Positions 42,781 through 50,999 of a stretch of DNA of 64,000 bases are shown one piece after another. Made by a program: the position numbers and the translations under genes. Numbering within the stretch: the first letter of the stretch is position 1; each line of letters begins with the position of its first letter. Source of the stretch: an uncultured Paracoccaceae bacterium (GTDB taxonomy: Bacteria; Pseudomonadota; Alphaproteobacteria; Rhodobacterales; Rhodobacteraceae); NCBI GenBank assembly GCA_947493335.1, contig CANLQO010000007.1, forward strand, positions 28,598 through 92,597, given 5' to 3'. The notes beneath the pieces were generated by a model. That model was not told where the DNA came from. It worked only from the letters and a program-made list of their open reading frames with translations, and did not search any database.

Positions 42781-44124
42781 ATGTTTACCCACGAAGATCT
42801 GCGCGAACTGCAAACGCGCTCGCTCAAGATGCAGGGTTGGATCCGCGAACAGACATTCTCGCCCGAAAGCGAAAAGGTACTGCGGCGGTTCTCGTCGTGG
42901 GAGGTGTCAGAGCTGATCCTGGGCCTCAACCAGTCCACTTTCCGGGGGCGTCTCGCCGGTGATCCCACCTTCCCCGCGGGGAAGGTTGAACCTGACGGGC
43001 GGCAGCGCTGGTTCTCGTTAGATGAGATTAATACGCTGCGGCGCAAGCTTAAGGTTAAGGGCAAGAGCCTGATGCCTGAGCGTCCTAAAGGGCGAGCCTT
43101 CCGCACGGCGATTGCGAACTTCAAGGGTGGTGCCGGCAAGTCCACCGTGGCGTTGCATTTCGCTCATGCCGCAGCCCTCGACGGTTACCGCGTGCTGGTC
43201 GTCGACTTCGACCCGCAGGCGACCCTCTCGCACTCCATGGGCCTCACTGACGTGAGCGAGGAGCAGACAGTATGGGGCATCATGGCCCGCGATCTGGTGA
43301 ATGAGACCGACCGGATGAATAATGCGCCCGTCGCTGCCGAAAGCGGAGCCGCCCTGCCCCGCCGGACGATCCCAGCGTCGATCCGCGATCTGGGTCTGCA
43401 AGATCTTCGCATCGGTGATTTCATCCGGCCAACCAACTGGCCAACCATCGATATCATCCCCTCATGCGCCAACGCGGCGTTCGTGGAATTCGCCAGCGCC
43501 CAGTATCGCCACCTAAACCCCGAGTGGTCGTTCTTTGCTGCTGTGTCGCGCTATTTGGATGCTCTGCCTGATGATGAATGGGATCTGATCTTTTTCGATT
43601 GTCCGCCCGCCATTGGCTATCAATCCATGAATGCGGTGTTTGCAGCCGATATGCTCTGTATCCCCTCTGGCCCCGGCTATTGGGAATACGACAGCACCAC
43701 TTCCTTCATTGGTCAGCTGGCAGAGGCGCTTGAGGATCTTTCGGACGGATTTGGAAAGACCTTCCCTGCCGGGAAGGTGACTTTGCCTAAAGTCTTCCGT
43801 GATGTCCGGTTTCTGTTGACCCGTTTCGAGCATGGCAATGATCTGCACCGAGCGATGTTTGAAGCGTTCGGGAAGGTTTTCTTAGACAGGTTGGCCCAGC
43901 ATCCGATTGAAACGACGCGCGCTGTGGAGCAGTCAAACCGCTTTCTCAGCTCGGTCTACGAGATCGACTATCGGGAGATGACCCGGGAGACATGGCGCCG
44001 TGCGCGGGCGACATTCGATCAAGCATGGCAGGAACACCATACCAATATGATTGCCGCATGGCGCGACATGGCCGCAGAAGCAGCGGCCCAAAACCTTCCC
44101 CGTGGGGAAGAAATGACAGTATGA
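42781..44124 (+). CDS. parA: ParA-type partition ATPase (RepA-like)
   Basis: 447 residues; the ATG is at 42781 although the frame opens at 42520. A helix-turn-helix-like N-terminus (about 20-95) precedes a deviant Walker A KGGAGKST (115-122), then LVVDFDPQATLSH and FFDCPPAIGYQSM for the Walker B-like part. Long ParA proteins with an N-terminal DNA-binding domain repress their own operon and move ParB-DNA complexes. The coding sequence contains two of the palindromes, which translate as FPAGKV both times. Confidence 0.9.
   Translation: MFTHEDLRELQTRSLKMQGWIREQTFSPESEKVLRRFSSWEVSELILGLNQSTFRGRLAGDPTFPAGKVEPDGRQRWFSLDEINTLRRKLKVKGKSLMPERPKGRAFRTAIANFKGGAGKSTVALHFAHAAALDGYRVLVVDFDPQATLSHSMGLTDVSEEQTVWGIMARDLVNETDRMNNAPVAAESGAALPRRTIPASIRDLGLQDLRIGDFIRPTNWPTIDIIPSCANAAFVEFASAQYRHLNPEWSFFAAVSRYLDALPDDEWDLIFFDCPPAIGYQSMNAVFAADMLCIPSGPGYWEYDSTTSFIGQLAEALEDLSDGFGKTFPAGKVTLPKVFRDVRFLLTRFEHGNDLHRAMFEAFGKVFLDRLAQHPIETTRAVEQSNRFLSSVYEIDYREMTRETWRRARATFDQAWQEHHTNMIAAWRDMAAEAAAQNLPRGEEMTV
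42967..42986. repeat. palindrome 2 of 5
   Basis: ACCTTCCCCGCGGGGAAGGT, a perfect 20-bp palindrome inside parA, read as TFPAGKV. Confidence 0.85.
43759..43778. repeat. palindrome 3 of 5
   Basis: ACCTTCCCTGCCGGGAAGGT inside parA, again read as TFPAGKV. Confidence 0.85.
44093..44112. repeat. palindrome 4 of 5
   Basis: ACCTTCCCCGTGGGGAAGAA at the 3' end of parA; the outermost two bases of one arm differ. Confidence 0.8.
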
Positions 44125-44134
44125 GGCAGAGCAG

Positions 44135-45223
44135 ATGAGCCGCAAAAGACGCATGTTTGATATTGAGATGCCCGAAGAACCGGCAGCCGCAGAACCGCGT
44201 GTGAACGACCTAGAGCAGGGGTCAAAGCGCCGTGGTCCGATGGCCAGCGCCATTGCGGAGAACGCCGGCGCGCTGACCGCGCGGGCCGAGGCCGAGGCGA
44301 AAATCCGCGCCGAGAATGACGCGCTGGCGCATGAATATGTGGCGCTGAAAAGGGCAGGGCTGGTGATCAGGCCCGTGCCGCTGGATGACGTGCTGATAAC
44401 TGCATTGGTGCGCGACCGTAAGGCAGGGCCGGATGCGGATTTGCCGGAGCTTGTCACCTCGATCCGGGAAGTAGGCCTGTCGAACCCGATCCGCGTCGAG
44501 GCGCGCGAGGACGGTAAATATGAACTCATTCAGGGCTTCCGTCGCCTCTCTGCCTATCGGGAACTGGCCAAGGCGGATGCGTCAACATGGGGCACGATCC
44601 CGGCCGTAATTCTTCCCCATGGGGAAGGTTTGGCCAGCCTCTACCGTCAAATGGTCGATGAAAACCTGATCCGTAAGGATATCTCATTTGCGGAGATGGC
44701 GCTGACAGCGCAGGCCTATGCCGCCGATCCGTCGACCAAACCTAATGATGTCGACCGCGCGGTGAAAGAACTGTTCCATTCGGCCAACTACTCAAAGCGG
44801 AGCTACATCCGCGCCTTTGCGCGGCTCTTGGATCTGCTGGGGCCGTTCTTGATCTATCCTGAGGCGATTTCCCGTAATCTCGGACTCGCGCTATCCAAGC
44901 GGATTGAAGAAGACGAGACCATTGTCCGCGATATCCGTGCGCGCCTGTCGAAGTTCAGGGATAGATCCACAGCCAACGAAATCGGTGTGTTGCGTGCTGT
45001 TCTTGAAAGGGATGTATCAGCCCCGGCAACTACTAAGGGAAGTGCACCGGTCGACAAAACCCGTCGACCACGGACGACCTTTGAGTTCGGGCAGGGCGCG
45101 CGGCGTGTGAAATGCGTGGCGGGGGTCGGTCAGTTGACGCTGAAAGTGGATCGTGACCTGACGGCGGTAGACCGCAAGAAGCTGGAACACGGCATCGCGC
45201 GGCTGCTGGACTCGCTCGACTAG
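44135..45223 (+). CDS. parB: ParB-type centromere-binding protein
   Basis: 362 residues. The N-terminal segment has the ParB box (VTSIREVGLSNPIRVEARED then GKYELIQGFRRLSAYREL), followed by KDISFAEMALTAQAYAAD and the KRSYIRAFARLLDLL helices of the central DNA-binding part. ParB binds parS and loads on DNA; the five palindromes are the likely sites, one of which is inside this gene. It starts 10 bases after parA. Confidence 0.9.
   Translation: MSRKRRMFDIEMPEEPAAAEPRVNDLEQGSKRRGPMASAIAENAGALTARAEAEAKIRAENDALAHEYVALKRAGLVIRPVPLDDVLITALVRDRKAGPDADLPELVTSIREVGLSNPIRVEAREDGKYELIQGFRRLSAYRELAKADASTWGTIPAVILPHGEGLASLYRQMVDENLIRKDISFAEMALTAQAYAADPSTKPNDVDRAVKELFHSANYSKRSYIRAFARLLDLLGPFLIYPEAISRNLGLALSKRIEEDETIVRDIRARLSKFRDRSTANEIGVLRAVLERDVSAPATTKGSAPVDKTRRPRTTFEFGQGARRVKCVAGVGQLTLKVDRDLTAVDRKKLEHGIARLLDSLD
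44610..44629. repeat. palindrome 5 of 5
   Basis: TTCTTCCCCATGGGGAAGGT inside parB, read as LPHGEG; one arm end differs. Confidence 0.8.
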
Positions 45224-45735
45224 CCCAACAGCTCTGTTGCGGGATTATCCACGATATCCACGTCGACATAGTATTTCTGAGCCTGTACGAGGCTCCGGTG
45301 CAAGCTCAGGCGCATCGCGGCCTGAATGGGCGCACCTTCCAGCGCGGCCTGCGTGAGAAAGCCCGAGCGCAGTCCGTGCGGTGTCGCGAACCCTTTCGGA
45401 AACTCTGCGGCCTCCAGCCGGTTCTTGACGATCTGGTAGACACCGTCGAGCGAAGGCCGCCGTTCCAACGGATCGTCGTTGCGGATGAGCGGCGCGTCAA
45501 AGGGGTTGCCGAGGTTCTTCATTCGTTGAAACGCGCGCCACAAAGGGATACGGCGGTCCATTGCGGACGGGGCAGGGCAGGCGAGGGTCTTGCGCAGCCC
45601 TTGAGCGATCAGCGCCTCAGCGACGCCTCTCGCGCTGTCCTGCGCCTCCTTGAGAATGCGGGAGGGGTCCAGGATGAAACGCACCGCTACGTTTTCATCC
45701 GCGGGCCAGGTGCCGCGTATAGTTCCTGATATCAA
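45220..45735 (-). pseudogene. tyrosine recombinase C-terminal fragment
   Basis: About 171 codons with the C-terminal catalytic half only: TPHGLRSGFLTQAALEGAPI (HxxR), then LHRSLVQAQKYYVDVDI (nucleophile-type Tyr). The N-terminal core-binding part and first Arg are absent and no continuation lies upstream, so this is a remnant of a second recombinase. Its stop overlaps the parB stop (CTAG). Confidence 0.8.
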
Positions 45736-45821
45736 TTGAAGGACTAAGCTGAAACTGAACCACTCGATTTTCGCCTTAGCGCTTCACCAGCTAGTTTGAA
45801 CTGAGTTAAGAACGGAGGACT

Positions 45822-46970
45822 TCACAGCCCCGCTGCCTTCGTCAGGTTCACCCGGAACCGATCTCGGCGGCGCTGATAGCGGCGGGTCATTTCGGCCGAA
45901 GCGTGTCCGAGCTGTTTCTGCACATAGCGTTCGTCGACTTCTGCGGAACTGGCCAAACCGGCACGCAATGAATGGCCGGAAAACAGCGCGAGGCGCTCCT
46001 TTTCGGGCAGCTCGGATCGGATGCCGGCGTCTAGAACCGTACGCTTGATCAGCCGGGCAACATGCTTGTCGTTCAGCCTCGTCTCAGTGGCGCGTTTGCC
46101 GTCTCGCGTAGTGCCGACAAAAATCGGACCGAAGTCGATCTTTGCGTAACGCAGCCACTGTTCCAAGGCCTGGACCGGACAACTGGCCTCTGACGATCCG
46201 CGGCCGATCTCGACCTCGCGCCATCCTGTCTTGGCGTTGAGCGTGAGTAGAGCGCCCATTTCCAAAATCTCGATCCAGCCGCCTGAATCCGGCGTGTCGT
46301 CCTTGTGCACATCGAGGCACACGATTTCTGATCTGCGGAAGCCACCGGCGTATCCCAACAGCAGGATCGCCCGATCCCTGAGCCCGCGCAGGTCGTAGGG
46401 CAGGGTGGCCACCATCGCGAGGATGTCTTCGGCCAGGATCGCTTCCTTCTGCACCGGTGGACGTGCGTGCTTACGCTTGATCCCGGCCAGCACGGTTGCG
46501 ATGTGGCGGTTCTTGCGATCGAGGGAAAAGCCGCGCTGTGCGTAGTTCCAGGCGAGACCAAACAGGCGGCGGTCGATGGTTGAGACGGAGAGGGGTCGGG
46601 ACGCCGACTGCGAAGGGGAAGGGCCTGATCCGGACGCTAGGTCGGCGAGATAGAGCCCGATCATCTCCGGTGACGGTGGCAGCGGCTCGGCACCCTTCAT
46701 CCGGCACCAGCGCGCAAAATGCGTCCAATCTTTCGCATAAGCCTTCAGCGTGTTGTCTGAGGCCGCGGCGCGCGCATAGTCGCGCGCGGTGTCGACCAAC
46801 CGATCGAGCGTGCCGGACCCCGCGACATGAGCGGGCAGGGCGATGGGATCGCTGCCCGCATGCTCTCTTTCGTCGCGCAGAGTTTCATCCGACGCATCAA
46901 GGGACGCTGAGTTCGATTTCTCGGCCTCTGACGCAGGATTTTCGGGTGTTTGGGTCATGCATCTGAGCAT
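45822..46970 (-). CDS. tyrosine recombinase/integrase
   Basis: 382 residues. A Ser/Glu-rich N-terminus (about 1-45), a core-binding SAM-like domain (50-150: TLDRLVDTARDYARAAASDN, TLKAYAKDWTHFARWC), and a catalytic domain with Arg in GYAGGFRRSE, HSLRAG, LGHASAEMT and RRYQRRRD (nucleophile Tyr). All catalytic residues are present. A dif-like site lies directly upstream, so it may resolve plasmid multimers in the manner of Xer or Cre; integration is the alternative. ATG at 46958 is another start. Confidence 0.85.
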   Translation of the reverse strand: MLRCMTQTPENPASEAEKSNSASLDASDETLRDEREHAGSDPIALPAHVAGSGTLDRLVDTARDYARAAASDNTLKAYAKDWTHFARWCRMKGAEPLPPSPEMIGLYLADLASGSGPSPSQSASRPLSVSTIDRRLFGLAWNYAQRGFSLDRKNRHIATVLAGIKRKHARPPVQKEAILAEDILAMVATLPYDLRGLRDRAILLLGYAGGFRRSEIVCLDVHKDDTPDSGGWIEILEMGALLTLNAKTGWREVEIGRGSSEASCPVQALEQWLRYAKIDFGPIFVGTTRDGKRATETRLNDKHVARLIKRTVLDAGIRSELPEKERLALFSGHSLRAGLASSAEVDERYVQKQLGHASAEMTRRYQRRRDRFRVNLTKAAGL

Positions 46971-46978
46971 ATTCTTTT

Positions 46979-47007
46979 ATGTCCGATAAGGCAAACTTAT
47001 TGGACAT
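46979..47007. promoter_or_regulatory. dif-like core site before the recombinase
   Basis: ATGTCCGATAA, GGCAAAC, TTATTGGACAT: 11-bp arms with a 7-bp spacer, one mismatch between arms, ending in ATAA ... TTAT like Xer dif arms. Placed 9 bases before the integrase start and in front of the divergent DUF1403 gene. It may be the recombinase core site or an operator. Confidence 0.5.
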
Positions 47008-47083
47008 AGCGAAGAGCTGCAGGGTGGGGCGGTTTCTACACTATCTTGTAGGCAAAAGCGCCGCCCTGCGATAGTCTTGTGGC

Positions 47084-47962
47084 ATGACCTATGCCGCTGA
47101 CAGCTTTGACACGCTACTGCGCTTGCCGTCTTGGGTCACCTCAGCGCGGCCCGAAACCCCTAAAGATGTGGCGTTTTTGTCAGGTGCGGCGCTGAACCAT
47201 CTGCATCTTGTGGTGAGCCAGTCAGAGGTCCCCCAGACCTTGCTCAGACAGCGTCTTGCGCTGCGGGCCGCAGAGGCCAGCATGACGCATCAAGGACGCC
47301 CCGAACGGGCTTCAGAGCTGCGCGACGCGGTGGCGTTTCTGCAGCCGGGTGACAACCCCGGCCCTGCTGGGCAGGTCTACCTGTCCTGGCGACGGGCCAT
47401 TGAAAGACCTGTGTCCGTCATTGCGCTTCACCGCGCGTTGCCTGATCTGGAGCCGGATGATATCGCCACTTGGTTGGATGCGGGGCAGGGAGCGCCGATC
47501 TCGCGTGCCGCAGCCGTGTTGCAAGCCGTGATCGAGGAGCGACCTCGCGATCCCGCGACAGCGTTTGTCTTGGCTGACGCGGCTTTGGCGCAGGCGCTTG
47601 GGTGGACACATGTCCTGCCGTTCCTGGCTCTTGGTCTGAAGCGTGCGGATCTGCGGAAGGCAGGCGCGGACCTGCAGTTAGCTTGTCATCGGGCAGTCGT
47701 GTCGGCAGCGACCGAGGCGACGCTAGCGGCGGCGGACTTGACCCGGCGCGCTGAGCGGCTGCGGGCCGTCGCGCCCAAGCTCCGGGCAAAGGGCGCGGAC
47801 GAGGCCGTCTCGCTGTTCCTGAACCGGGACGCGGTTGCCCCGACGGCGCTGACCTCGTTGCGGTCGGATCGCGCGGCACGCCGGTTCTGTGACCGGCTGG
47901 TCGAGCTGGGCGCCGTGCGCGAACTGACCGGTCGCGACACCTTCCGGCTCTATGGGTTATGA
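47084..47962 (+). CDS. DUF1403 protein
   Basis: 292 residues, Ala/Leu/Arg-rich and helical. The match to DUF1403 rests on its length, the helical GAALNHLHLVVSQSEVPQTL and the end FCDRLVELGAVRELTGRDTF. DUF1403 proteins sit next to ScpB-like genes on alphaproteobacterial plasmids. Function unknown; a chromosome-segregation role is suggested by the neighbour. Confidence 0.75.
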   Translation: MTYAADSFDTLLRLPSWVTSARPETPKDVAFLSGAALNHLHLVVSQSEVPQTLLRQRLALRAAEASMTHQGRPERASELRDAVAFLQPGDNPGPAGQVYLSWRRAIERPVSVIALHRALPDLEPDDIATWLDAGQGAPISRAAAVLQAVIEERPRDPATAFVLADAALAQALGWTHVLPFLALGLKRADLRKAGADLQLACHRAVVSAATEATLAAADLTRRAERLRAVAPKLRAKGADEAVSLFLNRDAVAPTALTSLRSDRAARRFCDRLVELGAVRELTGRDTFRLYGL

Positions 47963-48026
47963 GCATGGCCAGCAAAAGTGGGTACCGGTTTTGCGGTTCG
48001 GCCATGCGACCACTGAGAGGCTTGTG

Positions 48027-48620
48027 ATGGCGAAGGATCATGCAGATCAGACGCTGGATCGGGAGCTGGAGGACCTGCCTCCTGACTTGCGCTGGCACGA
48101 ATGGATGCGCCGGATCGAGGCGGTTCTCTTTGCTTCCGCCTCGCCCGTGACGCGCGCGGATCTGGCCCGCGTGGTGGGGCAGGGGGTGTCGGTCGATCTG
48201 TTGATTGAGGATCTGACGGTGGAGTTGGCGGATCGGCCCTATGAGATTGCCCGCGTCGCCGACTCCTGGATGCTGCGGACGCGACCGGCCTATGCGGTGG
48301 CGATCCGAGCAGCAGCGGATGTCAGGGATCAGGATATGGACCTGCGCGAAGTCGATGTCGCCGTGCTGACCGCAATCGCCTATCATCAACCGATCACCCG
48401 GGACGGGTTGAAGGACATCTTCGGCAAGGAGATCAGCCGTGACATGATCGGCCGGCTGCATGCGCAAGGACTGATCGGGACAGGCCCAAGATCTCCGCGA
48501 CGTGGGGCGCCTTATACCTACGTCACGACCGAGAAGTTTTTGATCGCGTTCGACATGGAGACTCTGCAGGATCTGCCGGATCGGGAGCAACTGGAGGATG
48601 CTGGTTTGGGGGAGGGCTGA
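48027..48620 (+). CDS. scpB: ScpB-like segregation protein
   Basis: 197 residues. Winged-helix pairs: WMRRIEAVLFASASPVTRAD, LARVVGQGVSVDLLIEDLTV, then LREVDVAVLTAIAYHQPITR and KEISRDMIGRLHAQGLIGT. This is the ScpB pattern of the SMC-ScpA-ScpB condensin loader, here a short plasmid version without an SMC or ScpA gene nearby. GAGAGG precedes the ATG; the frame can extend into the end of DUF1403. Confidence 0.8.
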   Translation: MAKDHADQTLDRELEDLPPDLRWHEWMRRIEAVLFASASPVTRADLARVVGQGVSVDLLIEDLTVELADRPYEIARVADSWMLRTRPAYAVAIRAAADVRDQDMDLREVDVAVLTAIAYHQPITRDGLKDIFGKEISRDMIGRLHAQGLIGTGPRSPRRGAPYTYVTTEKFLIAFDMETLQDLPDREQLEDAGLGEG

Positions 48621-48643
48621 CGCTCGGGCTGCAAGGTCGTACG

Positions 48644-48682
48644 TTCTATAACTCAAATCTGGCCTATTCATGAGTTATAGAA
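48644..48682. promoter_or_regulatory. inverted repeat between two convergent genes
   Basis: TTCTATAACTCA, 15-base spacer, TGAGTTATAGAA (12 bp perfect), with a third half site CTATAGCTCATGA at about 48690. No T-run; terminator or operator or recombination site. Confidence 0.45.
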
Positions 48683-48783
48683 AGCCATCCTATAGCTCAT
48701 GACGATTTGGTGGCTTTGCGGCCGCAGCTCTGTTGGCTTCCAATCATCAGGTCGATGATTTCCGATCGCCGGGCACTTCCAGG

Positions 48784-49794
48784 TCAGGGCGTGTTGATTT
48801 CTGCTTCAAGCTCAGCGATCGCACTCAGCACATCATCGAAGCTTGGTGCGTCGCCCATGATCATCTCGCGCATGCCAGCGTAGTCCCGACGAAGGGCGGC
48901 TTCGAGTTCTGCGGTCGGAACAAGCCGTAGCGACCCGGGTTTTGCGTTTTGGTATCTCGCCCAGGCCGCCTTGAAAAACACCGATTTGTGGTGCCCAACT
49001 TCGCTCAGGAGGTGGAGGTTGGCCAAAGCGCCCGCCTTGGCATCGTGGCTCGTTAGTTGCGCCATGTCATAGTAGTGCCGGGACATCCGGTCGGCGAGCG
49101 GTTTGCCCGCTTCCTGATGGAAGAGCATGTGAAGAATCGTTGCCTTTTCCCAGAAGGTCCGCTCAATCCCGAGGGTGCGCACATCAACAGGGTTAAGGCC
49201 GGGCAGATCGGGAAAGGCTTGTTGGACATAGGTTGAGAGGGTTCGTTGTTCGGCCGGAAGCTGTGCGCCACGCGCGCCGAACTCAAAACGCACGACAGGC
49301 TTGATGTAGCCCGGGTTTTCGTCATCGAGAGACGGGTAGGTGAATAAGAGTGTCTGAGGGTCGCCGTCGTCGATCTGGAGCGAGAACGGCTGATTCAGGC
49401 GTGCTGCGAAGGCGGTGTTGATTTCATCGAGCAGGGGGCCTGCCACAGTGGCCTCGGCGGCCTCCTGAAGATCCTGTTCCAGCGATTTGCGTTTGCCGCC
49501 CGAGAGGTCGGGGCTCTCAGGGTCATTGTCTCCCTCGAACCCGAGTTGGGCGCGATCAAGTGACAGATCGACGTCCTCAGAGAACCGCTGGATGACGTCA
49601 TAGGCTTTCGAGAGCGATGTGCCTCCCTTAAAGATCAGGTGATCGCCAAAGGAGGGCAGGGTAAACAGGTGCTGGAGCGACCAGCAGACCCAGAAGTCCT
49701 TTTCGACAATCGCCCGGGCAAACCCGAGTTCTGCTGCCGCTTGCCGAAAAGCTTCGTCGCGGTTTGCTGGTGTGTCGTTTGCAAAGGCATCCAT
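48784..49794 (-). CDS. AbiEii-type nucleotidyltransferase toxin
   Basis: 336 residues. The nucleotidyltransferase signature is intact: KGGTSLSKAY (GGTS at 57-60) followed by SEDVDL (D74 and D76). AbiEii/MenT family enzymes transfer nucleotides to tRNA or protein and stop growth; they work with the neighbouring AbiEi-type antitoxin in phage abortive infection. The gene follows the antitoxin gene by two bases. Confidence 0.88.
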   Translation of the reverse strand: MDAFANDTPANRDEAFRQAAAELGFARAIVEKDFWVCWSLQHLFTLPSFGDHLIFKGGTSLSKAYDVIQRFSEDVDLSLDRAQLGFEGDNDPESPDLSGGKRKSLEQDLQEAAEATVAGPLLDEINTAFAARLNQPFSLQIDDGDPQTLLFTYPSLDDENPGYIKPVVRFEFGARGAQLPAEQRTLSTYVQQAFPDLPGLNPVDVRTLGIERTFWEKATILHMLFHQEAGKPLADRMSRHYYDMAQLTSHDAKAGALANLHLLSEVGHHKSVFFKAAWARYQNAKPGSLRLVPTAELEAALRRDYAGMREMIMGDAPSFDDVLSAIAELEAEINTP

Positions 49795-49796
49795 GC

Positions 49797-50393
49797 TTAG
49801 GCGTATGCCACGATTTGCTGAACGACAGGATGCATCCAGGCCGGAACATGTCGGCTCTGCTTTGCAAGCTGCGCCCGGTCCTTGGCATCCAGCGTGCGGG
49901 CGATCTTGCCAATCACCTGATCGTCGACACGATCCTTGCCGACATAACGGAGCGCCTGAAACACAATGCCCGTCTTAGACCCGGCGCCGACCAATGTCTT
50001 CGGAGAGGCGTTGCGGAACTGGATGACCTGCCGTCCGACCTTTTTGGTTCGTGTGGGTCCGTCGGTCATGTAGGTCGGATTGGACGGCACCTGCATGGAC
50101 AGACCCAACTGGTTCGCCGCCATGGCAGGGGAGGGCTGCAGAACCTGGTTGTCCTTCCGGGCAACGGCGCGCGCGATGTCATCAGCAGACGGCGCCAAGG
50201 CACCGAAACGGGAGCTGTGCTTGGGATAGTCGTAAAGCCCACGCGTCAGACGCCGGATCACACCCTGATCCGCCAGGCGTGACAATGCCTGATCCACGCT
50301 TGCGCGCGACCCGATGTCGAGGAAGTCCGACGGCGCGAATATAGCGCCGCGGCCCTTTCCAACGATGCGTTGCTTGACTTTCGACGTGATCAT
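49797..50393 (-). CDS. AbiEi-like (DUF6088) antitoxin
   Basis: 198 residues. Winged-helix start: VKQRIVGKGRGAIFAPSDFL, ASVDQALSRLADQGVIRRLT then RGLYDYPK, as in DUF6088/AbiEi proteins, which represses its own operon and neutralises the toxin. An inverted repeat (50408-50433) lies just upstream of the ATG. Confidence 0.85.
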   Translation of the reverse strand: MITSKVKQRIVGKGRGAIFAPSDFLDIGSRASVDQALSRLADQGVIRRLTRGLYDYPKHSSRFGALAPSADDIARAVARKDNQVLQPSPAMAANQLGLSMQVPSNPTYMTDGPTRTKKVGRQVIQFRNASPKTLVGAGSKTGIVFQALRYVGKDRVDDQVIGKIARTLDAKDRAQLAKQSRHVPAWMHPVVQQIVAYA

Positions 50394-50407
50394 GGTTCAA
50401 CTCCATG

Positions 50408-50433
50408 TCAGAAAATAGGGTATGTTTTTCTGA
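50408..50433. promoter_or_regulatory. operator of the AbiE pair
   Basis: TCAGAAAA, 10-base spacer, TTTTCTGA, 15 bases upstream of the antitoxin ATG. Confidence 0.6.
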
Positions 50434-50546
50434 ACGTCAAGATGGAGAGGTTTCGGCCGAGACGGCGGAGAGCTGCCGTTCGCTGCGGTTGCATAGATTT
50501 GGCCGATGACACCTTGAAGCGGACATTTCCATAAAGTCGCTTAGCG

Positions 50547-50999
50547 CTAGGAGCGTATCCAAGCTAGAATTCGGACTAGAATGCCATTCTCGCGTTTTTC
50601 AGTTTGATGCTCTTGTGAGCTTTCCAGAGCCTCATGAGATTTGGATTGTTCTTCCTCGCCATAGTACCGTTTCTTTGATGCTCTATCCTGCCGTCTTCCC
50701 TTCGCGACCTGTTCCTCGCTCCAATCTCCAGCCCACCGGACCTTGCCATGCCTGATCACGTAGTGAGATCGACACGGAAGGCTCCAGTTGCCAATCGACG
50801 GGTGCAAAGAGACGTTCACCCCGTCATAGGTCAGTTTCCAATCGGTCGGCGCGAGCGGGGCCACAATCTCGGATTGACAGCCACAGCAACAGAGATGTGC
50901 CGTCGATGCAAAACCGATGGAGACATAGAGTTTCCCCGGCTCAAGGACCTCGGGCAGGTGGTCTACAAAACTGGGCTCTAGGCGACGGATCGGATGCAT
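50547..50999 (-). CDS. DUF6527-type protein of the ubiquitin-like operon
   Basis: 150 residues. The core holds LAHLCCCGCQSEI-like clustered Cys residues (HLCCCGCQ), a LAPTDWKLTYDGVNVSLHPS strand and GNWSLPCRSHYVIRHGKVRW, a metal-binding pattern of the DUF6527 family, which recurs with multiubiquitin and E1-like genes. The last ~45 residues are Glu/Lys-rich. Start at 50999 overlaps the E1-like gene by 22 bases. Its enzymatic role is not established here; processing of the ubiquitin-like protein is a possibility in these operons. Confidence 0.7.
   Translation of the reverse strand: MHPIRRLEPSFVDHLPEVLEPGKLYVSIGFASTAHLCCCGCQSEIVAPLAPTDWKLTYDGVNVSLHPSIGNWSLPCRSHYVIRHGKVRWAGDWSEEQVAKGRRQDRASKKRYYGEEEQSKSHEALESSQEHQTEKRENGILVRILAWIRS

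Noticed and set aside
47418..48671. 417-residue minus frame over DUF1403 and ScpB
   Set aside because: Antisense shadow, rich in Arg/Pro, no motif.
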